NCBI RefSeq assembly: GCF_009192945.1
Contig: NZ_NSET01000038.1
Coordinates: 1 to 56,316 of the forward strand
Length of the DNA: 56,316 bases
From: Xanthomonas maliensis
GTDB taxonomy: Bacteria > Pseudomonadota > Gammaproteobacteria > Xanthomonadales > Xanthomonadaceae
Direction of reading: 5' to 3'
The notes beneath the pieces are model-generated. The model was not told the origin of the DNA and made no database searches. It was given only the letters and a program-made list of their open reading frames with translations. The position numbers and the translations under genes were made by a program. Shown here piece by piece: positions 43,730-53,855 of this stretch. How positions within the stretch are numbered: the first letter of the stretch is position 1; every line of letters starts with the position of its first letter.

Positions 43730-44209
43730 ATGACCTCCCCGGCGTCCTGGCAGCCGTTGCCGCGGCGCGGCGCCTACCTGGCCGCGCTCAACGGTGCACT
43801 CGGCGGTGGCCTGGCCGGGCTGCTGATCGCCAGCAGTGCCATCGCCGTATTGCAGGCCTGGCACGACTGGCCGCTGATCCCGGTGCTGACGCTGACCATC
43901 GCCGCCGTCAGCAGCTGGCTGGCGGTCAAGCGTCAGCGCCTGACCCGCTGGAAGTTGGACGCCCAAGGCCTGGCGCTGCAACGGGGCAATCTCTGGCAGC
44001 GCCAGACCCACGTGCCCCTCACCCGCGTGCAGCACCTGGATCTGCGCCGCGGGCCGATCGAGCGTGCGGCGCGCCTGACCACCCTGGTCGTCCATACCGC
44101 CGGCAGCCGTCTCAATGCCGTGGCCTTGTCCGGGCTGGACGAGCACGACGCCGAGCGTCTGCGCGAGCGCCTGGCGCACCAGCTCGACCACGACGACGAC
44201 GCGCTGTGA
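43730..44209 (+). CDS. Bacterial PH-domain membrane protein (YdbS-like)
   Basis: A 159-residue protein: two membrane helices (about 22-45 and 49-68) then a bPH2 (YdbS-type) domain (about 75-150; KLDAQGLALQRGNLWQRQTH, then VQHLDLRRGPIER). GTG at 43685 is an alternative, longer start. Its TGA overlaps the GTG of the next gene by 4 bases, so the two are translated together. Related YdbS/YdbT pairs are of unknown function; some are linked to cell-surface or antibiotic tolerance traits. Confidence 0.82.
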   Translation: MTSPASWQPLPRRGAYLAALNGALGGGLAGLLIASSAIAVLQAWHDWPLIPVLTLTIAAVSSWLAVKRQRLTRWKLDAQGLALQRGNLWQRQTHVPLTRVQHLDLRRGPIERAARLTTLVVHTAGSRLNAVALSGLDEHDAERLRERLAHQLDHDDDAL

Positions 44210-45714
44210 GCCAGCCGTTGGCGGAGATCGGCCCCGAGCAGCGACTGCATCCGCTGTCGTGGCTGTTCGTGTTGTTGGAGCAAGTGCGCCAGTTCCTGCT
44301 GCCATTGGCCGCGTTGGTCCTGTTCGGCAGCCGCGATGGCAGCCGCGATCTCGGCGACCATCTGCTCACGCTGGCAGTGGTGGGCGGCCTGGTGGCGGTC
44401 GCGGTGCTGCGCTACTTCACCTACCGCTATCGCATCGGCGCCGACGGCGTCAGCATCCGCAGCGGCCTGTTGCAGCGCAGCCGTCGCGACATCCCGTTCG
44501 CGCGTATCCACAATGTCGTGCTCCACCAATCGCTGCTGCATCGCTGGGCCGGCGTGGCCGAAGTGCGACTGGAATCGGCCGGCGGCCATCGCCCGGAAGC
44601 GCAGATGCGCGTGCTGCGCCTGCAACAGGCGCGTGCGCTGGAAGATCTGATCCGCCGCCGCAGCGAGGGCGTCGAACGGCCCGCAGACGCCGCGCCGCAC
44701 GCCCCCGACCCGGAGCTGCTGCTGCGATTGTCGATGGCCGAGGTGGTGCGGCTGGGACTGATCTCCAACCGCGGCATGGTGGTGATGGCCGCCGCCTTCG
44801 GTGTGCTCTACCAACTGTTTCCGCGCCGTAGCGTGGCGAATTTTGTCGAACAGAATGGCGTGCTGGCCTACCAGTACGTTCGCCAGCTGCATCCCGGCAT
44901 GAGTACCGGTGTGCTGGTGCTGCTGGCAGGCGTGGCAGCGCTGGTCCTGATGCGCCTGCTGTCGATCGCGCTGGCGATGTCGCGCTACCACGGCTTCCAA
45001 CTCAGCCAAGCCGATCGGCGCCTGACGGTCGAACGTGGATTGCTGACCCGCATCCGCAGCAGCGTGGCGCCACGGCGCATCCAATCCTGGACGGTGTACG
45101 AAAGCTGGCTGCACCGCGTGTTTGGCCGCCGCCAAGTGCGCGTGGACACCGCCGTGGCCGGCCCTGCCGACGGCGAACGCGGGCATTTGAAGGAACTGGC
45201 ACCGCTGATCGATACGCAAGCGTGCGACCGCTTGCTGCAGCACCTGCTGCCTGGCATCGCCTGGCCGCCGGCGCAATGGCAGCCGGTGGCGCAGCACTGC
45301 TGGTGGCGCCTGAGCCTGCCCGCCCTGATCGTGCTGCCGCCGCTGGTGATGGGTTTGATCTGGCAGTTCGGCCCACTGGCCGGATGGCTGTTGCTATGGC
45401 TGCCGTGGAGCCTGTTCAAGGCGCGACGCCAGGTGCAACGCATGGCTTATGCCCTGGATGCACGTTATGTCGCCGTGCGCGGCGGCTGGTGGAAGCGCTG
45501 GTGGCGGCTGGCCGAACTGGACAAGCTGCAGGCGCTGCAACTGCAGCGCACCCCGCTGGACCGGCTGACTGGCACCGCGACGCTGTGGCTGGATACCGCC
45601 GGCGCCAGCGCCGCCGGCCCGGCCCTGCGCCTGCGGTTTTTGCCGCTGGCGCAGGCGCAGGCGTTGCAAACCCAGTTGGTCGCCGCACTGGCGCGTCGCA
45701 AGCTGCAATGGTGA
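44206..45714 (+). CDS. Large bacterial PH-domain membrane protein (YdbT-like)
   Basis: A 502-residue protein with several bPH2 domains in tandem (RIGADGVSIRSGLLQRSRRD near 75-95; LTVERGLLTRIRSSVAPRRI near 270-290; ALDARYVAVRGGWWKRWWRL near 415-435) and membrane helices about 15-40, 50-70, 185-205, 235-255 and 365-400. The GTG start at 44206 overlaps the TGA of the YdbS-like gene. Together they form a two-gene membrane module. No catalytic motif; the role is unknown. Confidence 0.85.
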   Translation: MSQPLAEIGPEQRLHPLSWLFVLLEQVRQFLLPLAALVLFGSRDGSRDLGDHLLTLAVVGGLVAVAVLRYFTYRYRIGADGVSIRSGLLQRSRRDIPFARIHNVVLHQSLLHRWAGVAEVRLESAGGHRPEAQMRVLRLQQARALEDLIRRRSEGVERPADAAPHAPDPELLLRLSMAEVVRLGLISNRGMVVMAAAFGVLYQLFPRRSVANFVEQNGVLAYQYVRQLHPGMSTGVLVLLAGVAALVLMRLLSIALAMSRYHGFQLSQADRRLTVERGLLTRIRSSVAPRRIQSWTVYESWLHRVFGRRQVRVDTAVAGPADGERGHLKELAPLIDTQACDRLLQHLLPGIAWPPAQWQPVAQHCWWRLSLPALIVLPPLVMGLIWQFGPLAGWLLLWLPWSLFKARRQVQRMAYALDARYVAVRGGWWKRWWRLAELDKLQALQLQRTPLDRLTGTATLWLDTAGASAAGPALRLRFLPLAQAQALQTQLVAALARRKLQW

Positions 45715-45898
45715 CTCGCCGGCCGCAAACCGCGCTTTGATGCGCGTGGATTGCACGCACTGCAAGCAGAGCGTCGTCACGACGCAAGAGCAGCAACAAC
45801 GCGGCAGCGCAGCCGCCAGGCGGATGCACCTGGTCTCGGGGTCCTGTGGTTCCCCGTACACTTTCGCGACCTCTGTTCGCACACCAGTGAAGGCATCG

Positions 45899-46561
45899 AT
45901 GGGATTGAGACAACTGCAGCTCAGTGCGCTGGATCATGGCGTGGGTCACGTTGGTGGCGGCGCGTGGCTGGACGATGTGTCGCTTTGGCCCACCGCCCCC
46001 GACACGGGCGCACTGATGCGACCGCTGCTGAGCGTGACACCCCGCTTCCTGAGCACGCCCTTCATTGCCGAACACATGGCGCTCACCGTCTTCGTCGCAG
46101 TTCAGCCCACGCCCGACGGATTCGAGCAGGTCGCGTTGAAACACTTGACCGTCCATCAACAGACAGACCTGGCTGGCTTGCGTGCGGGATACAGCCGCGT
46201 CATCGTCCATCGCAAGGCCGCCAGCGAATTGATGCCCGAGGCGCTGCAGGATGGCATCGCACGGCATTACCTCCGGCTTGAGGATTTCAGCCAGGCCGAT
46301 CTCGCCGCGGAGCTCGAAGACCAAGACAACGGTGCCGGGATCAGCAAGGTGCTGGGCAGGCCTTGCTGGTTGCAGGATCCTATCTACGAATCGCCGCGCT
46401 ATTTCTTCCTGGCGCAGATTCAGGAGGCGGATCTGCGTGCAGCCAGCCCGCAGTACGCAGGCTTGTTTGGAAACGGGACCGGCTATCTGTTCGTGGACAA
46501 TCGTGCGAAGAAGCTGACCGACACCGCCGAGGCCGGGTACTTCTTCGTCCAATCGACCTGA
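45899..46561 (+). CDS. Hypothetical protein, YwqG/DUF1963-like (tentative)
   Basis: A 220-residue soluble protein. GGGAWLDDVSLWPTAPDTG near the start and FFLAQIQEADL with GLFGNGTGYLFVDNRAKK and GYFFVQST near the end recall the DUF1963/YwqG layout, but the match is only approximate. An upstream in-frame extension starting at 45737 lacks support; ATG at 45899 has AAGG upstream. It stands alone. Function unknown. Confidence 0.6.
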   Translation: MGLRQLQLSALDHGVGHVGGGAWLDDVSLWPTAPDTGALMRPLLSVTPRFLSTPFIAEHMALTVFVAVQPTPDGFEQVALKHLTVHQQTDLAGLRAGYSRVIVHRKAASELMPEALQDGIARHYLRLEDFSQADLAAELEDQDNGAGISKVLGRPCWLQDPIYESPRYFFLAQIQEADLRAASPQYAGLFGNGTGYLFVDNRAKKLTDTAEAGYFFVQST

Positions 46562-46589
46562 GCACCTGGCGCTCGAGCGGCGAGCGCGG

Positions 46590-47648
46590 TCAACGCTGGG
46601 CCGGGCCCCAATACCCCAGCTCGCGACGGATTTGCAGCGCCCGCCAGGTGGCGCCCAACGGCTTGCGCCGCAGCGCGCCCAGTTCGCCGGCAACAAAGCG
46701 CTCGGTCGCGGCAATCACGCGCTCGGACGAGCGCCCGTCCCGGTACGGATGGATGGCATCGGCATACTCGGCCAGTGCCCGCCGCAGCTCGGCATCCGGC
46801 GCCAATGCGCGTGCCAGCCACTGCGGCAGTTGATCGGGCTGCTGGAAATCCAGCATATGCGGCTGCGGCACCCGGTTGCGGAAGGTCACGACCGGTTTGT
46901 GTTGCACCACGAACTCGGAGACGATCGAGGAGGTATCGGACACCAGCACGTCGGCGGCGCGCTGCGCGGCCATGACCTGCTCGGGCTCGACGAAACGCGC
47001 ATGCGCACCTGCCAGCGCACGGTAGCGCTCGAACAACTCCGGCGCGCATTTGGGATGCAAGGTCAGCAGCCAATAGCGCTGCCCGCGCGCGATATCGGCG
47101 GCGATCTGATCGTAGAGCACCGGTGCGGCGCTGAGCCGCTCGGTGAAGGTCGAACCGAACAGGATGACCGGGCGCCCCTGCGCCGCGGCGCGCAGCGCGG
47201 CGCTCTGCCCACCCTCGTCCTGGCCGAACAGCGGGTCGAGCTTGGGCCAGCCGGTTTCCACCACCGTAAAGTGTCCCTCGGCGGCGGCCAGTGCGCGGAA
47301 CGGTGCGGTGGTGGCCGGCCCCTGGGTGCAATACAGGTCGAACAGGCCGCGCACGCGGAAATGGCCGCGCTGGTCTTCGCGCTTTTGCACGTTGAAACCA
47401 TGGAACAACTGCACCTTGGCGCCGCTCAAGAAGGGCGGTACCCAGTTGGCGGCAGAAAACACCGCCTGCGGACGCAGCGCCAGCGACTCGCGCAAGCCGA
47501 TGCTGGGCACCCCGGGCAACGCGCCGCCGCGCGCACCGGCCTCGAACCACGCCGAGACCGCATGCCCTTGGGCCTGTAATGCCCGCGCCAATGGCGCCAG
47601 AATAGGCAGCGCGTAACGCTCCGTTGCGAACAGCAGGTATTCGGCCAT
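46590..47648 (-). CDS. CDP-glycerol glycerophosphotransferase-like/LPS-core-type enzyme
   Basis: A 352-residue protein with a GT-B-like fold: N-terminal EYLLFATERYALPIL, then KVQLFHGFNVQK and a C-terminal domain with the signature LLTLHPKCAPELFERY, VLVSDTSSIVSEFVVQHKP (about 235-254) found in CDP-glycerol phosphotransferases and related polyol-phosphate or sugar transferases. It sits with a WaaE-like transferase and O-antigen ligase, so it probably modifies LPS core or a glycan. AGGA lies 6 bases before ATG 47648 (GTG at 47651 alternative). Confidence 0.8.
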   Translation of the reverse strand: MAEYLLFATERYALPILAPLARALQAQGHAVSAWFEAGARGGALPGVPSIGLRESLALRPQAVFSAANWVPPFLSGAKVQLFHGFNVQKREDQRGHFRVRGLFDLYCTQGPATTAPFRALAAAEGHFTVVETGWPKLDPLFGQDEGGQSAALRAAAQGRPVILFGSTFTERLSAAPVLYDQIAADIARGQRYWLLTLHPKCAPELFERYRALAGAHARFVEPEQVMAAQRAADVLVSDTSSIVSEFVVQHKPVVTFRNRVPQPHMLDFQQPDQLPQWLARALAPDAELRRALAEYADAIHPYRDGRSSERVIAATERFVAGELGALRRKPLGATWRALQIRRELGYWGPAQR

Positions 47649-47651
47649 CAC

Positions 47652-48485
47652 ATGTCCTCTCTGACCGCACCCAACGAACGGCCTCGCCTTTCTGCCTGCA
47701 TTATCGCGTTCAACGAAGCCGATCGCCTACGCGATTGCCTGACCTCGCTGGCTTTCTGCGACGAGATCGTGGTGGTGGATTCCGGCTCCAGCGACGCCAC
47801 CGCTGCGATCGCGCAGGCGCAGGGCGCGCGCGTACTGCAGCGTGCCTTCGATGGCTATCGCAGCCAGAAAGCCTATTGCGTGGCCCAGGCCAGCCACGAC
47901 TGGGTGCTCTGCCTGGATGCAGACGAACGCGTGAGCGATGCGCTACGCAGCGCAATTCTGGCCGCACGCGATGGCGGGTTTGGCAATGCAGCTGGCTACC
48001 GCTTCGCGCGCCTATCGGACTATTTCGGCCGCTTCCTGCGTCATGGCAATGCCTATCCGGACCGGGTGCTGCGGCTGTTCGATCGACGGCGCGGTGGCTG
48101 GCGCGGAAAGCGGGAGATCCACGAAGCGGCCAGCGTCGACGGCCCGGTGTTGACCCTGCCGGGCGACCTGATCCACTACCCCTACCGGTCACTGAGCCAG
48201 CAGTTGGCCAAGACCCAACGCTACGCCCAGATGATGGCCGAGCACGACTACGCTCGCGGCAAACGCGCGACCTGGAGCAAGCTGGTGCTGGCGCCGGCCT
48301 GGCGCTTCTGGCGCGGCTATCTGTTGCGCGGCGGCTTCCGCGATGGCTGGCATGGGCTGGTCTATGCCTATGTCCGCGCCAACTACGTCCGTCAGAAGAC
48401 CATCATGCTGTGGTTGCTGCAGCAGGGCCAGCCGGTCCAGGATCCACCCGTTGCGCGCGATTCGAACGATCAGGATGCGGTTTGA
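47652..48485 (+). CDS. GT2 glycosyltransferase (WaaE/LgtF-like)
   Basis: A 277-residue family 2 glycosyltransferase with the GT-A fold: SACIIAFNEADRLRDCL start, VDSGSSDAT, the metal-binding CLDADER (D-x-D) and GKREIHEAA catalytic region. Related WaaE/LgtF enzymes add glucose to LPS inner core. Its ATG starts 3 bases beyond that of the divergent transferase at 47648, so the promoter of each gene lies inside the other. It converges with a 16-base overlap on the WaaL-like gene. Confidence 0.88.
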   Translation: MSSLTAPNERPRLSACIIAFNEADRLRDCLTSLAFCDEIVVVDSGSSDATAAIAQAQGARVLQRAFDGYRSQKAYCVAQASHDWVLCLDADERVSDALRSAILAARDGGFGNAAGYRFARLSDYFGRFLRHGNAYPDRVLRLFDRRRGGWRGKREIHEAASVDGPVLTLPGDLIHYPYRSLSQQLAKTQRYAQMMAEHDYARGKRATWSKLVLAPAWRFWRGYLLRGGFRDGWHGLVYAYVRANYVRQKTIMLWLLQQGQPVQDPPVARDSNDQDAV

Positions 48486-49744
48486 GCGCCACGCGCCACG
48501 GACGCTTCACGCGCGGCCAGGCCCATCAGAACGCCGACGATGGCGCTGTAGAAGCTCGCAGACACTTGATGGGCGAACATCGACTGGGTCAATCCGCACA
48601 GCGCATAGCTGGTGACCACCATGATGCCGGCAGCGGCCGGGCCATAGAAACGGGTGCGCCCGCTGCGCCGGTACAGCTGCGCGAACATCCACAGCGGCAG
48701 CCCGTACACGGCCAGCAGCAACAGCAGGCCGGGCACGCCCTGGGTGGCGCCCCACTCGGCCAGATCGTTGTGCGCATGGCCCAGGTGGCAGCGCAGTAAG
48801 TCATTGGGCTTGGCGCACGCTGGCAACTCGCGCATGGCGTCGTCGAAACGGCCCGCGCCGACCCCCGTCAGCGGATGCGCAAGCAAGGTATCCCAGCCCA
48901 CGTGCAGACGCTCGATGCGGGCCCCCGCCGAGGAATCGACATCGCCGACCTCGTAACGCTGCAGATCGTTGCGCAACTCGCCCAGGCGCATCTGATCGGT
49001 CAGCGCCGGGACGCTCAGCACCACCCCCAGTCCCAGCACCGCCGCACCGACAAACACGGTCAGCCGCACACGCGCACTCTGCCAGGGGGCGCCCCAGGCA
49101 AGCACGCCCAGCGCCGCCAGCAGGGCCAGCCAGACGCCCCGACTACCGCTGAGGACGATCAACAGCACGGCAGCAATGGCGGCCGGAACCAGCCATTGCA
49201 ACTGCCGCGGCGGGCGACTGAACAGCGCCAGCACCAGCAGCATCGCGGCGATATCGGCAAAGATGATCGCATTGGTCCAGCCCTCGGCGCGTTCGGCGCC
49301 GTTGAGCACTTGCGTGATCGCGATCGCAGTGGCCGCAAAGAGGCCGACCAGTGCGCCGCGCCACAACCACCGCATCCTGGGCTGCAGCGCGTAGGCCCAC
49401 AGCGCCGCCCAAGGCAGCACCAGGAACCGTGAACGGTTGTCGACGTCTTTCCAGCTGGGCTCGAACAAGACGTTCGACAACACCCCCATCGCGATGGCCG
49501 CGACGGCCAGCCAGAACAGCGCACGCACCGGCCAGGCCTGCGGTGCACCGACGCTGCGCAGGCTGCGCCAGCCCAGCACCGATCCCAGCAACAGGCAGAG
49601 CCCGAACACCGCCAGGCCACTGGGGATGCTGATCACCAACGCGGCGAGCGCGAACACGCCCAGGTCGCCGATGCCGATGCTGGCCCGCATCGCCAGCGGC
49701 GCGGACGGGATCAATGGCGGCGGTTCGGTCGGCAAGGAATTCAT
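48470..49744 (-). CDS. O-antigen ligase family protein (WaaL-like)
   Basis: A 424-residue inner-membrane protein with about twelve helices and a large periplasmic loop containing the Wzy_C/WaaL pattern (RIERLHVGWDTLLAHPLTGV, GRFDDAM, LGHAHNDLAEWGATQGVPG). WaaL-type ligases join O-antigen to the lipid A core in the periplasm; the H-x-H-N segment fits the catalytic loop. ATG at 49744 is preferred over an upstream in-frame ATG at 49813. Its neighbours are LPS-type transferases. Confidence 0.87.
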   Translation of the reverse strand: MNSLPTEPPPLIPSAPLAMRASIGIGDLGVFALAALVISIPSGLAVFGLCLLLGSVLGWRSLRSVGAPQAWPVRALFWLAVAAIAMGVLSNVLFEPSWKDVDNRSRFLVLPWAALWAYALQPRMRWLWRGALVGLFAATAIAITQVLNGAERAEGWTNAIIFADIAAMLLVLALFSRPPRQLQWLVPAAIAAVLLIVLSGSRGVWLALLAALGVLAWGAPWQSARVRLTVFVGAAVLGLGVVLSVPALTDQMRLGELRNDLQRYEVGDVDSSAGARIERLHVGWDTLLAHPLTGVGAGRFDDAMRELPACAKPNDLLRCHLGHAHNDLAEWGATQGVPGLLLLLAVYGLPLWMFAQLYRRSGRTRFYGPAAAGIMVVTSYALCGLTQSMFAHQVSASFYSAIVGVLMGLAAREASVARGAQTAS

Positions 49745-49880
49745 CGAGGGTCGCTGGAGAAAGGAACGGCGTGCGGTTGGGACCTTGGGCGCCAAGCTAA
49801 CGGCCGCCGGCATGAACCCATGCTAGACGGCTGCACTGTGCAGCGGCTGCATGCAGTGGTCGAGGCGCCAGTGGGCCGGC

Positions 49881-51602
49881 TCATTCGGTGTCCAGGTTGC
49901 CCTGCTCCCGCTGCTCGGCCACCTTCTCGCTGGAGCTGGCCACGCAGGTGGACACCACCGCCGTGGCCGGGACCAGCCACCAGCGCCGTCGATTGGCCAC
50001 CCCGACCAGCTGGCTGCGACCGCGATCCACACAGCCCAGCAAGGCCGGTTCCTGCACCAGCAACCAGCGCTGCGCCGGCTGCTGCGCCTGCCAGGCCACT
50101 GCCTGCTGCAGCTGCTGCTCCCACGGCACCTTGAAGCCGAAGGTCTGCGCCGGCCGGTCGGCCATCAGCAGGTTCTGTTCCTTCCAGGCCACCAGCCCGA
50201 GCTGGGCCTGTGGACCGATCCGCCGCCCCGCCTCGCGCATCACCGCGCCGGAGGAACTGGACTCGTTGAATATCGGATAACACACCAGCCCGAAGGCGAC
50301 CCACCAGGCCCCCAGCAGCGCGACCACTGCCAGCGCCGCGTGGCGGATCCGCGCCAGCAGCAGGCTGCCTACGCCCCAGGCGCCCAGCGCCAGCAACAGC
50401 CAGCCCAGCGGATCGGTGGCCTCGGTACCGACGCCGCGGCTGTCCATGATGTTCTGCTCGAAGCGGGGATGGCCGATCAGCATGGCCGAGCCACCGGCCG
50501 CGAAGGCCAGCGTCAGCACCAGCGCAAACCCGAACAGGCTGCGTTGCACGCCACGGCGTCGCAGCAGGCCGGGCAGCAATGGCGCCAGCGCCAGGCAGAA
50601 CATCGGCAGGGCCGGCAGGATGTAGACGTCGCGCTTGCCGCTGGGAAGGGTGAAGAACACCACCACCAGCAGCCACCAGGCCAGGGGCAACAGGTAGCGT
50701 GGGTCGCGGCGGCGCAGCCGGCGCCGCCAGGCCGGGATCGCCCAAGGCAACAGCAGGATGCTCGGCAGCCACATCGTGGCCATGCTTTGCAGGTGGTACC
50801 ACACCGGCTGGGCGTGGTCCCAGGAGTTGGCGTAGCGCTTCGCGGTCTGGCGCAGCAGCAGATCGTTGAGATACACCCGGTATTCGGGCTCCCCGGCGGT
50901 GAGCGCGGTGACGACCATCGGCACGAACCACAGCAGGATGGCCAGCAGGAAACACACCGGCCCCAGCCAGAAGCGGCGATCGCGCACATGCACGCGCACG
51001 CCGGGCCACCCGCGCAGCGACGCGATGCCGGCCGGCAGCAGCATCAACAGCGCAATGATGCCCACGCCTTTGGTGATCACCCCCAGGCCGGCGGCGAACC
51101 AGCCCAGCGTCCACCAGCGCCACGCCGGCCCGCCCAGCAGATGGCGCAACAACCCGTAGTTGGCCAGGGTGATCCAGAACACCACCAGCGGATCGATCTG
51201 CGCCTTCTTGGATTGGAAGGTGAAGTGCAGCGTGAACAGCAACAGCCAGCCGGCCAAAGCGCCGACCCGCGGCGTCCACAGCCGACGCCCGAGATCGTAG
51301 ACGCAGGCCAGCGTGGCCAGCGCAGCCAGCAGCGACGGCAGCAAGAACGCGACCCGCCAGTTGCCCAGCACGGTGTAGAACAACGCCTGCACCCACATCA
51401 GCATCGGCGGCTTGTCCGAGTACAACTCGTTGCCGCGATGTGGGAACAGCCAATCGCCGCTGAGCACCATCTGCTTGGCGACCAACGCAAAACGCGGCTC
51501 GTCCGAGGGCCAGGGATCGCGCAGGCCCAGGCCAGCACCTAGGACCAGTAGGGCGACGATGGCCAGCAGCCAGACATCCTTGGAAGCGCGGGTCTTGAAC
51601 AT
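49881..51602 (-). CDS. GT39 glycosyltransferase, ArnT-like
   Basis: A 573-residue polytopic protein with PMT_2/GT39 features: SDEPRFALVAKQM near residue 40 (the D-E acidic pair before helix 1), DKPPMLMWVQALFYTVLG near 70, and ITKGVGIIALL near 175. ArnT-type enzymes transfer a sugar such as aminoarabinose from undecaprenyl phosphate to lipid A in the periplasm. About 12 membrane helices. The gene starts just after rsmB; GTG at 51620 is an alternative start. The sugar is not shown by the sequence. Confidence 0.86.
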   Translation of the reverse strand: MFKTRASKDVWLLAIVALLVLGAGLGLRDPWPSDEPRFALVAKQMVLSGDWLFPHRGNELYSDKPPMLMWVQALFYTVLGNWRVAFLLPSLLAALATLACVYDLGRRLWTPRVGALAGWLLLFTLHFTFQSKKAQIDPLVVFWITLANYGLLRHLLGGPAWRWWTLGWFAAGLGVITKGVGIIALLMLLPAGIASLRGWPGVRVHVRDRRFWLGPVCFLLAILLWFVPMVVTALTAGEPEYRVYLNDLLLRQTAKRYANSWDHAQPVWYHLQSMATMWLPSILLLPWAIPAWRRRLRRRDPRYLLPLAWWLLVVVFFTLPSGKRDVYILPALPMFCLALAPLLPGLLRRRGVQRSLFGFALVLTLAFAAGGSAMLIGHPRFEQNIMDSRGVGTEATDPLGWLLLALGAWGVGSLLLARIRHAALAVVALLGAWWVAFGLVCYPIFNESSSSGAVMREAGRRIGPQAQLGLVAWKEQNLLMADRPAQTFGFKVPWEQQLQQAVAWQAQQPAQRWLLVQEPALLGCVDRGRSQLVGVANRRRWWLVPATAVVSTCVASSSEKVAEQREQGNLDTE

Positions 51603-51624
51603 GAGGAGGGAGCCGGCCACGGTG

Positions 51625-52932
51625 TCAGCAGGCTTTCAGCAAAAGCGCGTAGAAAAACCCGTCGCAATCCTGCTCGCCGGGGAACCGTTGGCGGCCGACG
51701 CCAGCCGCATGGCCGAAGCGCGCATCCAGCGGCTGCGGCCGTGCATCGGCGGTGCGTGCCAGGAAGGCGTCGACCTGGGCCTGGTTCTCCTGCGCCAGCA
51801 GGGAGCAGGTGGTGTACAGCAATTGCCCGCCCGGGCGCAGCGTCTGCCAGCAGGCATCCAGCAGGCGCGCCTGCAGCGCACATAGCGCCTGGATGTCCTC
51901 GGCACGGCGATGCAACAGCACGTCCGGCTGCCGGCGCACCACCCCGGTGGCCGAGCACGGCGCATCCAGCAGCACCGCATCGTAAGGCTGCCGGTCCCAC
52001 CAGGCGTCCGCTTCGGCAGCGTCGGCCGCCTGCAGCACGACCTGGGCCTGCGGAACGGTGCGCTGCAGGGTCTGTTGCACCCGCTCCAACCGGCGCGCAT
52101 CCACGTCCAACGCAGTCAGGCGTAGCCCGGGATGACGTTCGAGCAGATGGGCCGCCTTGCCGCCGGGCGCGGCGCAGGCATCCAGCACCCGCGCCTGGTC
52201 GCCAAGCAGCAAGGCATCGGCGACCTGCTGGGCCGACCCATCCTGCACCGAGACCCGTCCCTGCGCGAAGCCAGGCAACTGCCCCACCGGCAGCGCCATC
52301 TGCAGGCAGACCGCATCCGGCAGCACAGCATCGGTGCGGGCGGCGATACCGAGTTCGGCCAACTGCGCCACATACCCGGCCGGATCGCCGTGCCCGCGAT
52401 GGACCCGCAACCACATCGGCGCCATCTGTGCGCTGGCCTCGAAGATCGCTTCGGCTTGCGCGCCCCAGTCGGCACGCAACTGCTTGCGCAGCCAGCTCGG
52501 CCAGCCGCTATCGGCAGCGACGGCCGGAAAGCCTTCGCGCTGGGCACGCCGCAGCACTGCGTTGACCAGGCCCGCCTGACGCGGCCGGCCCAGCGCACGG
52601 CAGGCCTCGACCGTGGCCGACAAGGCCGCGTGCGCCGGCAGTTGCAGTGCGTCGAGTTGCGCGAAACCGGCCATCAGCAGCGCTTTCAAATCGGCATCGC
52701 GCGGCGGCAACGGGCGTTCCAGCCATTGCCGCAGTGCGAGTTCGTAGGCTGGACGCTGGCGCAGCACGGCAAAGCAGATCGCCTCCACCAGCGCGCGGTC
52801 GCGCGGGTCGTCCACCGCCGGCAGCGCGGCCGCCAATTCGGCCTTGAGCGAACGCCCCTGGTGCAGGACCGCTTGCAGGACGCGCGCGGCCGCCACGCGC
52901 GAGACCGTACCGGCCACGGCCGCCGTGCTCAT
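51625..52932 (-). CDS. rsmB: 16S rRNA m5C967 methyltransferase
   Basis: A 435-residue Fmu/Sun protein. An N-terminal NusB-like RNA-binding domain (about 10-140) precedes a Rossmann methyltransferase core with the SAM motif [13 protein letters not shown], motif [14 protein letters not shown] (with its Cys) and motif [12 protein letters not shown] (catalytic Cys). It methylates C967 of 16S rRNA. The stop is just upstream of the GT39 gene, and the ATG at 52932 overlaps the fmt stop by 4 bases: an fmt-rsmB operon, as in many proteobacteria. Confidence 0.96.
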   Translation of the reverse strand: MSTAAVAGTVSRVAAARVLQAVLHQGRSLKAELAAALPAVDDPRDRALVEAICFAVLRQRPAYELALRQWLERPLPPRDADLKALLMAGFAQLDALQLPAHAALSATVEACRALGRPRQAGLVNAVLRRAQREGFPAVAADSGWPSWLRKQLRADWGAQAEAIFEASAQMAPMWLRVHRGHGDPAGYVAQLAELGIAARTDAVLPDAVCLQMALPVGQLPGFAQGRVSVQDGSAQQVADALLLGDQARVLDACAAPGGKAAHLLERHPGLRLTALDVDARRLERVQQTLQRTVPQAQVVLQAADAAEADAWWDRQPYDAVLLDAPCSATGVVRRQPDVLLHRRAEDIQALCALQARLLDACWQTLRPGGQLLYTTCSLLAQENQAQVDAFLARTADARPQPLDARFGHAAGVGRQRFPGEQDCDGFFYALLLKAC

Positions 52933-53855
52933 CCGCCCAACGCCGGCAGATCGCGACGGGCGTTCAAGTAATCGGCGGCCGTGATCGCCTTGCCACCCTC
53001 GCGTTGCAGCACGCGGATCCGCAGCGCGCCCTCGCCGCAGGCCACATCGATGCCCTGCTTGCTCGCCGCCAGCAGCGTGCCCGGCCGCTGCCGATGGGCC
53101 AGCTCCAGCGCGACGGCGCCATGCAGACGCACGCGCTCGCCGGCCAAGGTCGCCTCAGCCACCGGCCAGGGGTTGAAGGCACGCACCTGGCGCGCCAGCA
53201 CCGCCGCCGACTGCGCCCAGTCCAATCGCGCCTGCGCCTTGTCCAGCTTGTGCGCATAGGTCACGCCCTCGGCCGGCTGCGGCTGCGGCACCGGGCGGAT
53301 GCCGGCGCGCAGCAGGCCCAGGCCATCGGCCAGCACCTGCGCGCCGAGCGCGGCCAGGCGGTCATGCAATTGCCCGCCGGTCTCCTGCTCGCCGATCGCC
53401 AGTCGCTGGGACAGCAGCACCGGGCCGGTATCCAGGCCCGCCTCCATCAGCATCAGGCACACACCGGTCTCGGCGTCGCCGGCCTCGATCGCGCGCTGGA
53501 TCGGCGCGGCGCCACGCCAGCGCGGCAGCAGCGACGCATGCACGTTCCAGCAGCCGTGGGTCGGAATCGCCAGCACAGCCTTGGGCAGGATCAGGCCGTA
53601 GGCGACCACCACCATCAGATCCGGCTGCAGCGCGCGCAGGGCGGCCAGCGACTCGGGAGCGCGCAAGGTCGGCGGCTGCAGCACCGGGATGCCGCGCGCG
53701 ATCGCCTCCAGCTTCACCGGCGAGGGGGTCAGCCCGCGGCCACGGCCGGCCGGCCTGTCCGGCTGGGTATACACCGCCACCACTTCGTGGCGCTGCGCGG
53801 CGGCGCGTAGCGACGGGACGGCAAAATCCGGCGTACCGGCAAACACAATTCTCAT
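52929..53855 (-). CDS. fmt: Methionyl-tRNA formyltransferase
   Basis: A 308-residue Fmt. The formyl-transferase domain holds Asn104, His106 ([15 protein letters not shown]) and Asp142 (GLDTGPV), the residues matching the E. coli N106-H108-D144 triad; a C-terminal OB-like tRNA-binding domain follows from about 205. It formylates initiator Met-tRNA with 10-formyl-THF. It is the first gene of fmt-rsmB and lies 300 bases from def, the deformylase acting on its products. Confidence 0.97.
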   Translation of the reverse strand: MRIVFAGTPDFAVPSLRAAAQRHEVVAVYTQPDRPAGRGRGLTPSPVKLEAIARGIPVLQPPTLRAPESLAALRALQPDLMVVVAYGLILPKAVLAIPTHGCWNVHASLLPRWRGAAPIQRAIEAGDAETGVCLMLMEAGLDTGPVLLSQRLAIGEQETGGQLHDRLAALGAQVLADGLGLLRAGIRPVPQPQPAEGVTYAHKLDKAQARLDWAQSAAVLARQVRAFNPWPVAEATLAGERVRLHGAVALELAHRQRPGTLLAASKQGIDVACGEGALRIRVLQREGGKAITAADYLNARRDLPALGG

